A stretch of 64,000 nucleotides of DNA, taken from contig NC_044291.2 in NCBI RefSeq assembly GCF_004027225.2, positions 9,036,707-9,100,706 on the forward strand, in the 5' to 3' direction. This document shows, piece after piece, positions 24,701 through 35,455 of this stretch (positions are counted from its first letter, which is position 1; every line of letters starts with the position of its first letter). The notes under the pieces are model-generated. The model made no database searches, had not been told where the DNA came from, and was given only the letters and a program-made list of their open reading frames with translations. The position numbers and the translations under genes are program-made. This DNA is from Strigops habroptila (lineage: Eukaryota; Chordata; Aves; Psittaciformes; Psittacidae).

Positions 24701-27700
24701 TTTAATTTTAGGTGGTCCTGTGAGTAGCAGAAAGTTGGACTCGTTGATCCTTCAGGGTCCCTTCCAACTCCAGATGTACTATGATTCTATGATTCTGTGA
24801 TTCCACGCTAAATTTGGCCTCTCTTCATTAGATTGCACAACTAGCCCAGGTAATTGATATCCAGATAAGAGGAGCTGGTTTAGGCTAGCCTGAGGAAAAA
24901 CCTCTCCCTGATACTAAAATCATCATGGGACTGCCTGTGTTTGCGAGTGAAGGAATATGACACAGTTTCAAGCACTGAGGCACTCTCAGTATCTTTTCTC
25001 AGCACCTTTTCTTCCTGTTGGAAGAATTTCTTTGCCCCTTGAGGGCATTGCTGGATGTTTATGAGCTGTCAGTGACTTCACCTGTGTGGTGGTAATACGC
25101 AAGCAAGTGCAGGCTTCAGGGTTGTACACTTGTATGGCAGAGAGGTGTGATAAAGTAGAAGCAAGACCACAGATGAAGTCTACCATATTTCTCACTTTGA
25201 GTTTGTTTCCTGAGACGTTCTCAGGCCATGCTGACTGAGGGCACCTGCCCGTGGCATTCTGGCCATTGGGTTTACATCCCAGCAAGAAGTAGGAGGAAGG
25301 TGAAGCAGGACAACACCATCGCTCTCCTGCCTTGGGCTCTACATCTTTTACTTTCATCCAGCTACTGGCTTCCCAAGGGCAGATACTGGCTTTCTATAGT
25401 AACAAGTCCCATTCTATCCTGCTTTCTCCAAGCTTTGCAAGTGATGTTTTCAGGGCTTTGAAAACCCACACATATTTCTTACTGGACTGACAGAATTGCT
25501 AGCTGTGTCAGAAATGTAGGTTTTCTACATTAAAAAAACAGGGCTGTGATGAGATACACCTGAGGAGGATCATCAGAGAGCTTGTCAGAGCTGTTTTCTC
25601 CACAGAAATCCCTCACTCACCTGTGAGGCTCTGTGGGAGCCATAAGCTCTGTAGCAGCTGGCATTGGATCCCTGAACATCAGGCTCTGTATTGCCTTCAT
25701 GGCATGCAATAGAAACTATTACAATCCGCTTTTAAAGCAAGGTTGTATTTGAAGATGGATATAACTCATGGAATAACCATCCCTTCTCTTGCATCTTTTT
25801 CAGGCAGCTGACCCTGCCACAGAGGGCATCGCAAAACCGTTCAAGACAGGTAAGACACCTAAACAATACATGTGATCTGTCTCATCTGTAACGCAAATAT
25901 TGCCCAGCATCCCAAATCAGCCAATTATGCACATCTTAACATTTCAGTCTTGGATAATTTTTAATCTGAGACCCTTCTGTATTGGGCTTGTTTCATAGCC
26001 CACAAATCTCAAGGTAGTCCCTGCATGTCCTTCCTGAGAACTTCATATCTTGTCTGACCATCATTTTTTGTTTTAAAATACCTGCAACCTGAAGGGATTT
26101 TGTTTTTGCTAGGACATCCTAAGCACAGATTTTTTTCTCTCTGTCAACCTAAGTAGCTCCTTACAACTTTTTTAGTCTTTCTCAAGTTTTCTAGTGGTTT
26201 ATTTTGTATGCAAAGTTCCTCAGAAATAAAGGCATGATGGAGAGTCCCCAGCGCTGCAAGGTGGTATGGACCCGGAGCAGAGCCTCTCTCTTGAAAACCA
26301 GCATAGCCTCAGAGAAGTCACCAGAACTGTGCTGGTTTTCATGGCTGTTTCACCACCAGTTAGGAGGAGACAGTGAAAGCTGTGGGTGTGGTCTTGTCAG
26401 TGATGGAGGAGGAGCCGCAGACACTGTATCTGTAGGTCAGTGTTGTTCAAAGCAAAGACACGAGTGATACTGGCATTCCCAGGCCAGGGAGGAATGATCT
26501 CACTAATCCAAAAGTGCATTGCAATATACATACATATATATATATGTATGTATTTTGTATCAGGCAACCTATGAAAATTGCTTTCTCTCCTCATCACTAA
26601 CTGGCAAGTGCCAGGCAGGAGGAATGTGCTTTTTCCAGGAATGTACAAGATGCTGTTTTCATTAGCCAGAAACCTTTCTGTCTTTGGGTCAATATCAGTA
26701 CAGACACTCTCTTGCTCTGAAAGCAGCTGCTAAATCTGAGATGATGCCATTAGTAAAAGACAAAGGAGAGAATGATACAGAAACCCCACACGACAGGAAG
26801 AGTTGCAGGAACAGCTGAAAGCTGTTTGCAATGTGCATAATGGCTCTATCAGCCCCCCCTCTCTGCCTATCAGTCTCTACTCTATGCCTCTGGCAGGGTA
26901 ATAGAGCACTGAAGTGTGAGGGAATTACAATGGCCTTTTATTTTTCTCTTAAAATGTATCGAGCAGGGCGAATGGATTAATATATTCCAGTGGGTACTTT
27001 ACTGAGGTCCCCTCGGCAGGGAGCTCTACCATCTGCTTCCAGGCACTGCTTGCTGACTTCTAAGCAGGGAGCTGTGATGACTGTTGCAAGGTCCCAACCA
27101 GCAGTTGTGGAGTAGGAAGAAACAGAAGCATAAGAAATATTGCAGGGGACTGTGGTGAGGCTGAAGTTGCTGTGGATTTAGATTTGGATCTGGGTCTGCC
27201 TTTCAGGCAGCCCAGATGCTGGTAGTGTGATTTGGATTTATTTTGTACCTACCCTGTTCAAACAAGGGATTTCAAGTCCTGCATTGTAAAAATAGGCAAG
27301 TTAGCAAAAAGTTAGTGTTGCTGAGTTGCCAGCTGGGTGCTCAGCCTTGCTCCAGCCCTGTGTTGCTACCCACTGGTATGAAACATCTCAGAGATGCTAC
27401 TGGAGGATGCAGAACTGTGCTAGTGAGAACAGCTGGGGTTCACTAAGGCAGAGATTGCATTGTAACACAATGGGACAGTGGTCCAGACACGGCTACATCT
27501 CTGAGTTAATTCTGTAATATTAAAGCAGGAAATGCACAATAATTTCATTTAGATTCCCAATGAGATTATGTTCTATGAACGGCTAAATGCCAGTGAGCAC
27601 TAAAGCAGATTTACAGGTTTACATTTCTGACTCATCTGTCAGTTCTCAATGGATGGGTTTGCAGGAATCCCCAAGCACCATGCAGTGTCACCTAATTAAA

Positions 27701-30700
27701 TGTTAGTGTGAAAAATGGCACCAGTCTCCTCCAATCCTCTGTGCTGTTGTCTGTGGAGTACCTGAGCAACAAGGGGAAAGACTGAAATTCATCATGAATT
27801 TAGTTTGCAAAATGTTCTTCCTGTGGAAATATTTCTGTCATCCACATTTGGATGAGAGATGAAACTCATCCACGTTTCATAAATATCAAATCATACATTA
27901 ACATGGGCAAGACAGGTATTATTGTTAGGTTCATTTTTTAGAGGGAAATCTAAGTCACAGAGAAATTTATGACCTGACAACCTCTGGAGAGGTTCACTCT
28001 CATCAACTCCTTGCTGTCTTCTCTAAGCCTCATTTCCCCATAAATGTAGTCCTGGCTTGATGGCTTTTCTTGTTATTTTGAGCTGCAAAGACATAATACA
28101 AAACCATCTTATTTATAAAAGGAAAACCGTGCAGATACATAAGCACATGCACACACACTATTTATAGGTATCTTTTTCTGGTGGTAAGATCCATTAGCAG
28201 TTGGTGAAGAGAGGAGGAAAGGAAACCCAGCACCACATTCACAGTTTCAATGGGAAATAAGTTCCCAAATAAAACTCTGGCTCTGAAAAATTTCTATAAT
28301 ATAGGTGCTGTTCCCATCCTTGCTACCCTGGAGTAAATCAGGCTGAAGCTGGTGAAGCAAACAAGCCCTTCCAGATTTGCAGTACTATCTCAGTGCAGTT
28401 TGGCCTTCTGCAACTAAATCTGGTCTCTTCCAGCTTGGAATTGTCCTAGTGCAACACTAATGAAACTGTAGGTTGTTAGTCACAAGTGCCACGATGGCAG
28501 GTTCTTCAGAAATAGATATTTCATGTTTAGACTGTATAGATTTTTGCCTTCTCAGCTTCAGTACACATATGTGTTTGTGTGCATATGTGTGAAACTGTAT
28601 GAGGTTCTGTCTGCTCTGAGGCAGATGAGCTGTTTCTCAGTTTGAAACATTTTGCCAAGCATGGGCTTGCAAATGCCAGAAAGAGCACACAAGCAACCTC
28701 TGAGGCCAGCATCCAGAGCAAACTGCAGCTAGACAGATTCCAGGTAGCCATAAAGGGGGCTGCTTGCTTATTATTTCAAAATGAGATGATCAGTATTGCT
28801 ACAAGATGCAGAATATTAGATCTTCCACCTCTCCAACACCGAAAATGCAAGTTAGAGATTAATATATATATATATGGAGAGATTAACAGCTCATGAAATT
28901 ATGCTGCCTTAGGCTAAAGAGGTCTGAATAGTTTTGGCCTTTAACTCTACATGTTTTGCAGTATCAGGTGTGCAGCGATGAGATTGTACTAAATGCTTCC
29001 TAAATTCAGAGGACAGAAAGGGATACTTCTGAAGTTTATGTTTTTGGAAGAAGATAAAATTGTCAGTGAGTTCAGTCCCATTTCAATGCACAGGATCAGA
29101 GTGCCAGTCCTTGGGCTCTCAAGGACCAAAGGCACTTGGTATATGCGTGACAGCATCGCTCAGCTGGCACAGTCCATGAGTGCTGACAAGCAGCTGTTTG
29201 CAGGACACTGAACTGGAAGAAGAGAGCTTAAGATGGCTATAGGGACCTCTTACAGCAGCTGCTAAGACATAACATTAGGCAAGTTCTGCTATCTCTAGCA
29301 TGTTGACAGAGATGTATGATATCACCTTGCCTAATTTTACAAGCACTTAAATCAATGGGGGGTATGGAGGAATTGAAAGCTGTTTGTTGCCAGCCCGTAC
29401 TTCTTTACATTATAAAATAAGTTCAGGTTCTTGTCCTGCTTTTGTGCCTATTAACACTCAGCCTCCAGATAGTTGTAATCCCATAGTAAGAGATGACAGC
29501 TACTAGGACAAGCTTCAGAAATTGCATTTGAGGGGCTTTCTGTGTCAGTGTGGCAAGATTTTGCACTCTGGAATGTCACTTTCAGCTCCTGGTTTTGCTG
29601 CCATTTGTCTGTGCTCCCATTATACTAAACTCAAAGTTGGGAAAGCTGAGGCAGCCAGCAATGAGGAGAATTCCCCAGGCAGAGCCACATCTCCTTGGAC
29701 CTGGTTGGCAGCAGCCCATATGTCCACGTGTCCCACAGACCTTGGGATCCTCCTGGCTGTACAGGGTCCTGTTGTGTTTTGATATTTCTTGTTTGCCTAC
29801 AAGAAACCTGGGGAGGGGCTTTGGACAAGGGCCTGTAGGGACAGGATAAGGGGGAATGGCTTTAACCTGCCAGAGGGGAGATTGAGATGAGCTCTTAGGC
29901 AGAAGCTCTTCCCTGTGAGGGTGCTGAGGCGCTGGCACAGGGTGCCCAGAGAAGCTGTGGCTGCCCCATCCCTGGCACAGTGTTCAAGGCCAGGTTGGAC
30001 ACAGGGGCTTGGAGCAACCTGGTCTAGTGGAAGGTGTCTCCACATGTGGCAGGGGGTTGGAACTGGAGGAGCTTTAAGGTCCCTTCAACCCAAGCTGTTC
30101 CATGGTTCTATGATGAGACTCCTTCCATTTTGAGCTGCAGGTGAGGGTGCAACTCCTCTGAGTCCCATTTCAAAGCCCTGCCGTGTGTCCCCTTTGGCTC
30201 AGTGGAGAAAAGCTGCATTAAGCTCACAGAAATAGTCTGTCCCTTTTCCTCACAGTTGCACCCTCTGGATGCTCATCCTATGGTAAAGGGGTCAGGAAGA
30301 CAAAAGTGAATTAACTTCTGGTACCTTCTTTAGGGCAAAAGAGTCTAAATGGCTTCCTACTAAGACTCCTTCCTTACCAGCAGGCTTCCTTAAAGCAGCC
30401 TGATCTACACTGTCAGACAACAAAACCAGTGAGGTCTCCTTGATAGTTAGTCCTAAATGTCTTTGCTTTTCCTCCTTCTCACAGTATTTTTAAAAGTCAT
30501 ATAATCCTATTGACTTCAGCAACATTACTTCTGATTTACAATTACTAGTGCAAAGCAAATTAGGAGATGTGATAGAATGTATGCATCAATCAGGCCTGAA
30601 ACTGGAGTAATTTCAGTCTCTCCTGGCTTGTGCTGAAATGCTACTTTGCTACTTGAGAAATAAAACTAGAAAATAGTTATTAGCTGCCTTAGCAAAGTGA

Positions 30701-33301
30701 GAGCTGGAAATGTCACTGTAAAACCATTTTTTCCCACAACTTGCCTTCTCAGAAACACAGCTGATGTCACCAAATAAATGGTTTAAACACACACACACAA
30801 AACTTGCTGACATCAACAAATGTAAGTACAGCTTTGGAAATGCAAAGTGCAGCTAGCTCAGTGAGGGGTGAGTCTTGGGAGTTGCCAAGACTATCTCGAG
30901 ACAGCTCATGACTGATGGTGCTCCTGGTAGCACCAGGCTGTTTGTAGGCACAGCACTTTGCTTGCTTCAAGAGACATTGCAAGGCTGCAGCTCCCAAAGG
31001 TTGCTTGAGCAGCAGGGGATTTTCTGCTTTATAAACCCCCTAAATGCCACCGAGTTTCTGTCAAAGTGCTCTCCCTTCTTGCAGGACGCTTGTAGCGTGA
31101 GCAAGCTCAGGTTGCTGGCTATGCATCACCAGAGACTGTCGCTACCACCCTAACAGCTTTAATTGGAAATAAGGGCCGGAAGGGTTTTCTCCTACCCTGT
31201 GCCATATCTCCACATCACTACAACGCTACATTGACATGACTAACATGAGGAAAGTAGGCTTTGGTTTTTCTTTGGGGATTTCCAGCATGGCCAAGGGACT
31301 TCAACATGTGACTTAATCTTGGAGCGCAGTGAGAACCTCTTTGCCTCAAAAGCGTTTAAGCTGCTGAAAACAGAGAGAGATTGCAATTCTTTCAAGACAT
31401 CCACAGCCTCCTTCTCCAACAGTGAGTGCAAAGGGTGCAACTTTACAAATCACCAACAAGAGGGACTTGAGGGGACCAGCTTCTTCCTGATCTATCTCTC
31501 CTGACCAAGCTCCTCTTAGAAATCGGGCCATGCAGATACTGCAAGGGTCTGGAGATTCGAATTCTTTTTTTGACCCTTAGTTTCAGGAATCCTGTGAAAC
31601 TTAAGATCCTTGTCTCACTGCATTTAGTGGACTCCTTATTCATGTAAGGAACATGAAATATGTCATCTGATGACATTGAGTAGCACCAAGATGTACTAGA
31701 ACTTAATTTTGTGTATTACCCCACCCTTCAGAGACTTTGAGTGTGGGTGACTGCTATACTGATGTTATAAACTGAGTCATAGGATCTCCACAGTGATTGT
31801 ATACCCTGGGAGAAGGGAGTATAATTTGGTAAGGTCTTACTGAAACTTCTTCATACTTTATTCCTGGTATTCAGCTGTAGAATAAACCACAGGAAATTCC
31901 CAGCCTCCCATCTGAGCCCCTATGTACAACCCTTCCAGAGCTGCAAGCACAGCCAGGAGATGTAAAGAAGAGCCAAAGCAATGAGAAATAACCACCCACT
32001 TTGTCTGGTTGCAAACACTGGGATATACACTGCTTTCCTGATCCTGTATCTTGTCCCTATATCCATGTGCCCGTGGGCTGCACAGGACAGTGAAAATTCT
32101 GCTCTGTACAACTACAAAATAACAGAGAAGTAATCAGCTCTCCTATATGCTGTTCCAGCTGCTGCTGCTTGTTGCATTGGAGCTGCTGTTGTGGAGTTTG
32201 TCCATAGCACACCTATAGCAAATATATGAGATGCCAAACGCTGACAGCATTTTACAGTACAAAAACAGCAGGAGTGGTCACTTAATCTGTTGTTTCCCCC
32301 AGGCAACAACTCCGAAGACTATTTAAGAATCCTACAGAATGTCCCGACCAAGGGAGCAGCTGCATACATGAGAGGTCAGTGGGGAGTTCAGTGCTCACAA
32401 GGAGAGGTTGCAGAGGTGGTTGAAGAGCAGCCTGTTTGTTATTCAAACTGGGTTTAGTGGCAAATGGCTTTTTGACCAAATGGATATTTTATAACAAAAA
32501 AAATTCTTAGCTTTCCTGAAATGTGGATGTCTTGGGTAAAGCCACTCTCTGGCCATATAAACTCTGGTTTTTAACTTGATAAGGAAAAATCAACAAGTAA
32601 ATACCTTCTGCACACAAACACATGCATATACACCTCCATTATTTCCCTTCAAGTATTGCGGAAGGCCATTTTTACTGCATCTCCCTGGGTTTCCCAAGGG
32701 CTGTGTAAGTCCTTGGAACTCTCTATCACCCCACTTCCATGTGTGAACTCCCAGGCATCTGGCCAGGGCCTTTTTTTGGAGCTTCCTGTGGGGAAACCAC
32801 TGGATAGGTGTCTCTGTTTATCAGGAAACACACTGCTGTAGGCTGAATCGAGTTCAGTAGAGCTCAGCAGCTCATTTTAAAGTTTGTTTGCTTTCCTTTC
32901 TAGTGTCCAATTCAGTAAACAGTTCAAAACTGAGCTTGATTGAGAAGGGCATTTGTGAAGACATCCAGTGCGAGAGAGAAGAGCTGGTGATAAAGAAACA
33001 AGGCATCTACTTGATCTATTGCCACTTGAACTTTCATTTCCCCAACTGTTCAAACAGTCCCACCGACCTCAAGATGGAGTTCCGTGTGAATGACCAAGTC
33101 AACAGGCAAACATTATCCACGTGGTGCGCCTCCAAAATGTGCCACGGAAAGACTTTTAAGACCTTGTTCCAGCTCCATTTGACGCCGCTGAATGTGAAGG
33201 ACAGAGTATCAGTAACACTTAATCATCCTGAATTCTTGAATGAAATTTTTCTTCCCAATGAAAATGTTCTTGGGGTCTTGAGGTACAGTGATGAAATGTG
33301 A
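18525..33301 (+). CDS. TNFSF8: TNFSF8 (CD30 ligand, CD153), four coding exons
   Basis: This is a type II membrane cytokine of the TNF superfamily. Known family role: a trimeric ligand on activated lymphoid and myeloid cells that binds CD30 (TNFRSF8) and signals through TRAF/NF-kB. Joining 18525-18719, 25804-25849, 32303-32374 and 32904-33301 gives an open frame of 236 residues plus TGA; human CD30L is about 234. Order: cytoplasmic tail (1-38), transmembrane helix (about 39-62), stalk (63-105), TNF-homology domain (about 106-236). Landmarks shared with human CD30L are MHV at 20-22, the helix ending in TVMVLVVQR, an SED in the stalk, a GIYLIYC strand (138-144) and C-terminal ENVL then YS. N-glycosylation sequons fall at N82, N110 and N152. 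All splice sites are GT/AG, with intron phases 0, 1 and 1. The start is either 18525 or 18582. Identity rests on recalled homology to human CD30L, not on a search. Confidence 0.95.
18571..18591 (+). other. Short overlapping uORF at the TNFSF8 start
   Basis: An out-of-frame ATG at 18571 opens a six-codon frame (M-S-Q-P-C-M) that stops at TGA 18589-18591 and overlaps the in-frame ATG at 18582. If transcription starts near 18546, this would be the first AUG of the mRNA. It could lower translation from 18582 or allow reinitiation. Its context (TGCATGA) is weak. Confidence 0.4.
18572..18578 (+). promoter_or_regulatory. Consensus AP-1 site in TNFSF8 exon 1
   Basis: TGAGTCA is a perfect AP-1 (TRE) heptamer, only 3 bp upstream of the GCCATG start context at 18582 and about 30 bp downstream of the expected transcription start. 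It also lies within coding sequence if the 18525 start is used. Function is an inference from the motif. Confidence 0.35.
18925..18960 (+). repeat. 14-bp tandem repeat, 2.6 copies, in TNFSF8 intron 1
   Basis: The unit AATTTCTAGCATGC is repeated at 18925 and 18939, followed by a partial copy. It contains the self-complementary GCATGC. Confidence 0.8.
21538..21676 (+). repeat. TATACA/TATGTA microsatellite in TNFSF8 intron 1
   Basis: About 140 bp of interrupted alternating purine-pyrimidine DNA built of TATACACATCTATGTATG-like units. The two strands share many complementary segments, so it can form cruciforms and is likely to be length-variable. Confidence 0.85.
22421..22727 (-). repeat. CR1 LINE 3' fragment in TNFSF8 intron 1
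   Basis: It starts CATAGAATCATCTAGGTC at the 3' end and runs through AAGATCATCAAGTCCAAC, then a segment reading (antisense) as the CR1 ORF2 tail with VLRHWNRLPRAVLESLSLEVF. The subfamily differs from most others here, with CTGTTCCAATGCCTGAGCACC near the ORF end. Antisense to TNFSF8. Confidence 0.88.
24612..24803 (+). repeat. CR1 LINE 3' fragment in TNFSF8 intron 1
   Basis: A sense CR1 3' UTR. It contains CTGAAACAGGCTCCCCAGG, GTCACAGCACCAAGC and CCTTCCAACTCCAGATG, then a tail of ATGATTCTATGATTCTGTG ending near 24803. It belongs to the same divergent type as the nested copy at 51722. Confidence 0.88.
25804..25849 (+). CDS. TNFSF8: TNFSF8 exon 2: stalk segment
   Basis: This is a 46-nt exon, too short to show as an ORF. 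It follows a CTTTTTCAG acceptor and ends at a GTAAGA donor. It encodes 15 residues (66-80) plus the first base of the codon for G81. The peptide (AADPATEG... to ...PFKT) aligns in position with the short stalk exon of human CD30L, which also leads into a glycine. It is supported mainly because it restores the frame between exons 1 and 3. Confidence 0.87.
26526..26553. repeat. 28-bp perfect AT-rich palindrome in TNFSF8 intron 2
   Basis: ATACATACATATAT is followed directly by its exact reverse complement, giving a spacer-free 28-bp palindrome with a (TA)n core. Confidence 0.85.
29798..30114 (+). repeat. CR1 LINE 3' fragment in TNFSF8 intron 2
   Basis: A sense CR1 3' end containing GGGAGGGGCTTTGGACAAGG, CTTTAACCTGCCAGAGGGG and CCCAGAGAAGCTGTGGCTGC, ending at GGTTCTATGAT. 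It is the same subfamily as the copies at 50684 and 55787 and is fairly well preserved, so relatively young. Confidence 0.92.
32303..32374 (+). CDS. TNFSF8: TNFSF8 exon 3: stalk segment with sequon
   Basis: This is a 72-nt exon with a TTTCCCCCAG acceptor and a GTCAGT donor, and phase 1 at both ends. It encodes the end of G81, residues 82-104 and the first base of V105. It carries the NNSEDYLRIL stretch, which corresponds to the NCSEDLLCIL stretch of human CD30L. The cysteine pair of the mammalian stalk is missing here: one position is N and the other R. The N-glycosylation sequon is kept (N82-N-S). Being a multiple of three with matching phases, it could be skipped without a frameshift. Confidence 0.9.
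32375..32903 (+). other. TNFSF8 intron 3 (529 bp)
   Basis: A short phase 1 intron from GTCAGT to TTTCTAG. It is free of recognisable repeats. Confidence 0.88.
32904..33301 (+). CDS. TNFSF8: TNFSF8 exon 4: TNF-homology domain and stop
   Basis: The terminal coding exon follows a TTTCCTTTCTAG acceptor and encodes residues 106-236, then TGA at 33299-33301. It contains the receptor-binding jelly-roll domain. The GIYLIYCHLNF strand (138-148) is the family signature of a G-x-Y-x-I strand. The DLKMEF, RVSVTL and NENVLGVLRYS stretches match the later strands of human CD30L. Cysteines sit at 122, 127, 144, 153, 179 and 184. C179/C184 are likely the disulfide pair known from the loop of this family (inference). 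Sequons are at N110 and N152. No stop or frameshift interrupts the domain. Confidence 0.95.
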
Positions 33302-34845
33302 GCAGCTATCTGACTTCCCACTGCTGCCCAGATTGATCTTTCCCTGAACAACAGTAGCCTGCTTTTACTAGGCAACACTTTTCGGAACTTTGCAAGTATC
33401 CCAGCACAGAACCTAAAACACTGCAAAGCCCACACCTAACAGATTCTTCTGGTGTTGGGTTGGATTATTGTTGGACTATCCAGCATATCACCCACATATC
33501 TGCCAATGGTTCCTAGAAACAATACAGTGTAAACACAGATTAAAACATAACCAGATTATGGGAAGAATACACAATATTGAGACTTTTTGGCTAATGGACA
33601 AGTGGCAAGGTGCCTGTGCTCAGGAGATGGGGACATCTTCTTAACTGAATTTTATGGAGTGATATTTTGACATGGACAGTCAAAGCTTGTAATCCAGGCT
33701 TTCTTTACAACAACTATGCAACCACATTTCTGGAGTAGGTTTATCGATAGAATGTGTGAAAGCAAAGACAATGATATTATTGACTTTCAAGGTGGTAGCT
33801 AAAACTCTGGGCCAGGACACAGGAGGTAGGGGATTTACAGGATATTTCTGTGCTGCATTCTGCTGTGGACTTTGTGCAATTTACTTCCAAGTGTCTTCCT
33901 TTTCACTATTTATCCATCTTTTCTATGTAATATTAGGCTCTTCGGGGCAGAGACTTTGTATATGCACAATGCTCAGCCTCTGGTCTCACCTGAGGTTGCT
34001 AGGCCTCCTCATAACAAATACTAAAACAGTAATCTAGTTGCAAATCTAGCCACATAGCCAAGTTCATTACTATATGTTTTCCTTGAATCCTGTCCTGCCT
34101 GTTTGACAGTACCCTGCATGACAACAGACCACGCTGGTGTGGAAATACACCTCTAATGCTTTCACCTTCTGAAAAGCCAAGATTTAGATCTGAGGTCCAG
34201 ACTTTCCCAAAAACAATTTCAGGCCTGGCCCTCAGTCAGGAGCTGTGGAGTTTGCGCAGTCCGGAGGACAGATATTGTCTGAGCTTCTTTGGCTTACTGG
34301 AATCCTTAGATAATGAAGGATTAAAGAGTAATCTCAGGCTTTCTTAGTCTATGAATTGCAGTAACACAGGCATGTATCCGAGATTTAATTTTTACAGTGT
34401 GAAGATAGGACCAAAAAGTTACAAAAGCTGGTACCAGTTCACTCTTTTTTCTTTTCCCTTCATCCCTGAGATCCTACTAAAGTCTATTTTCACTATTATT
34501 CAAGTTTTTCCCCTTGTGTTCCAGTACCTTCTTTCCTTTACATGTCTAGAGCTCAGTGAACCGTTCACATCAAAATATTTAGTCACAGATTTAGTTTCTA
34601 GCTTCAGAAACGCAGTGTCTTATTGTTCAAACTTAGTTGATGTCAACTGAGGTAGTTTGCATGAACACACTCAAAAAGACTCCTAATAGTAGTAATTTGT
34701 TAATCATGTTATGTCACCAGAAACTAATGGTACAGAGTGGTGAGGTTTCATCCCATTGATCAGGTGATTTCAAAATACGCAAGAAACTTTCAAACGGTCA
34801 TGAGCAATTGGTAGGAGTCACTGCTCGAGATACTGTTTCGATACA

Positions 34846-34880
34846 CATAGAATCATAGGGTGGTTAGGGTTGGAAAGGAC
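34846..34880 (-). repeat. CR1 LINE sliver (35 bp, 3' tip only)
   Basis: CATAGAATCATAGGGTGG followed by GGGTTGGAAAGGAC matches only the last bases of a minus-strand CR1, then stops abruptly. This fits an extreme 5' truncation during target-primed reverse transcription. It lies in the probable 3' UTR region of TNFSF8. Confidence 0.75.
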
Positions 34881-35249
34881 AAAAATTCCTTTTGCTGTTA
34901 ATGGGAGAAAAAAAGGAAACAAGAAAACTAAACCAATGTTTTCTTTCTTTCTTTTCCCCTTACAGAAAAGGCTTATCTTGCCTGTGACATTATAACCTCC
35001 ACTGAGATCTCCTCACCTCCCTGGGCCCTATACAGCTCTCAAGTCTCTGAATAGGGTTTTTAACCTCTGTCTGCCTTCACCTCGAAGCACACGACTGGTG
35101 CCCAGAGAAGTTTAAGCAAGCCCAGCAGTCAGGAATCATAGCTCCTGAATATAGAAAAGACAGCAAATGAATGAAAGTATACATTTACTCATACTTAACC
35201 ACACAGTCCCTTTTCCTAAGGGCTTTGAATTGAAAGAGAAAGACCATTT

Positions 35250-35273
35250 AAAAAAAAAAAAAAAAAAAAAAAA
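35250..35273 (+). repeat. Uninterrupted A24 run
   Basis: Twenty-four A residues follow AGACCATTT. No recognised LINE, SINE or processed gene lies directly upstream, so its origin is unclear. Confidence 0.85.
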
Positions 35274-35455
35274 GAAAAGCAGCACTCTGCATAGGATATT
35301 TTATTCTGTTATTTTACCAGATGGAGAAAATCCTAACAAAGCAGTGCTAAGCTTCTCAGCCCCAGCCTTTTTAATACCAAAGGGTAAAACAATCTGGCCT
35401 CTACACTGTTGCCTCTGAGAAGTAAGAATAAATTATAGCCAGAAAGAGAACCCAT

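Larger units (their letters stand above)
18720..25803 (+). other. TNFSF8 intron 1 (7.1 kb)
   Basis: This phase 0 intron begins GTAAGA and ends TTTTTCAG. It contains a 14-bp tandem repeat near its start (18925-18960), a TA-rich microsatellite (21538-21676) and two CR1 fragments (22421-22727 antisense, 24612-24803 sense). I see no other coding exon in it on either strand. Confidence 0.85.
25850..32302 (+). other. TNFSF8 intron 2 (6.5 kb)
   Basis: This phase 1 intron begins GTAAGA and ends CCCCCAG. It contains a 28-bp perfect AT-rich palindrome (26526-26553), a short AT run near 28861 and one sense CR1 fragment (29798-30114). The rest is unique-looking sequence with no supported gene. Confidence 0.85.
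33302..35455 (+). other. Probable TNFSF8 3' UTR and its candidate poly(A) signals
   Basis: After the TGA the sequence is non-coding. Candidate poly(A) signals are ATTAAA at 33539-33544, ATTAAA at 34320-34325 and the first canonical AATAAA at 35427-35432. The last has a GT-rich stretch about 25 bp downstream. Isolated ATTTA pentamers near 33833, 33879 and 33907 fit a cytokine 3' UTR but do not form a strong AU-rich cluster. Use of the distal signal would put a 35-bp CR1 sliver (34846-34880) and an A24 run in the UTR. The true end cannot be set from sequence alone. Confidence 0.45.

Noticed and set aside
29522..30133. Overlapping frames around 29.5-30.1 kb on both strands
   Set aside because: Partly CR1-derived and otherwise without motif. 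They lie in TNFSF8 intron 2 with no matching splice phase.
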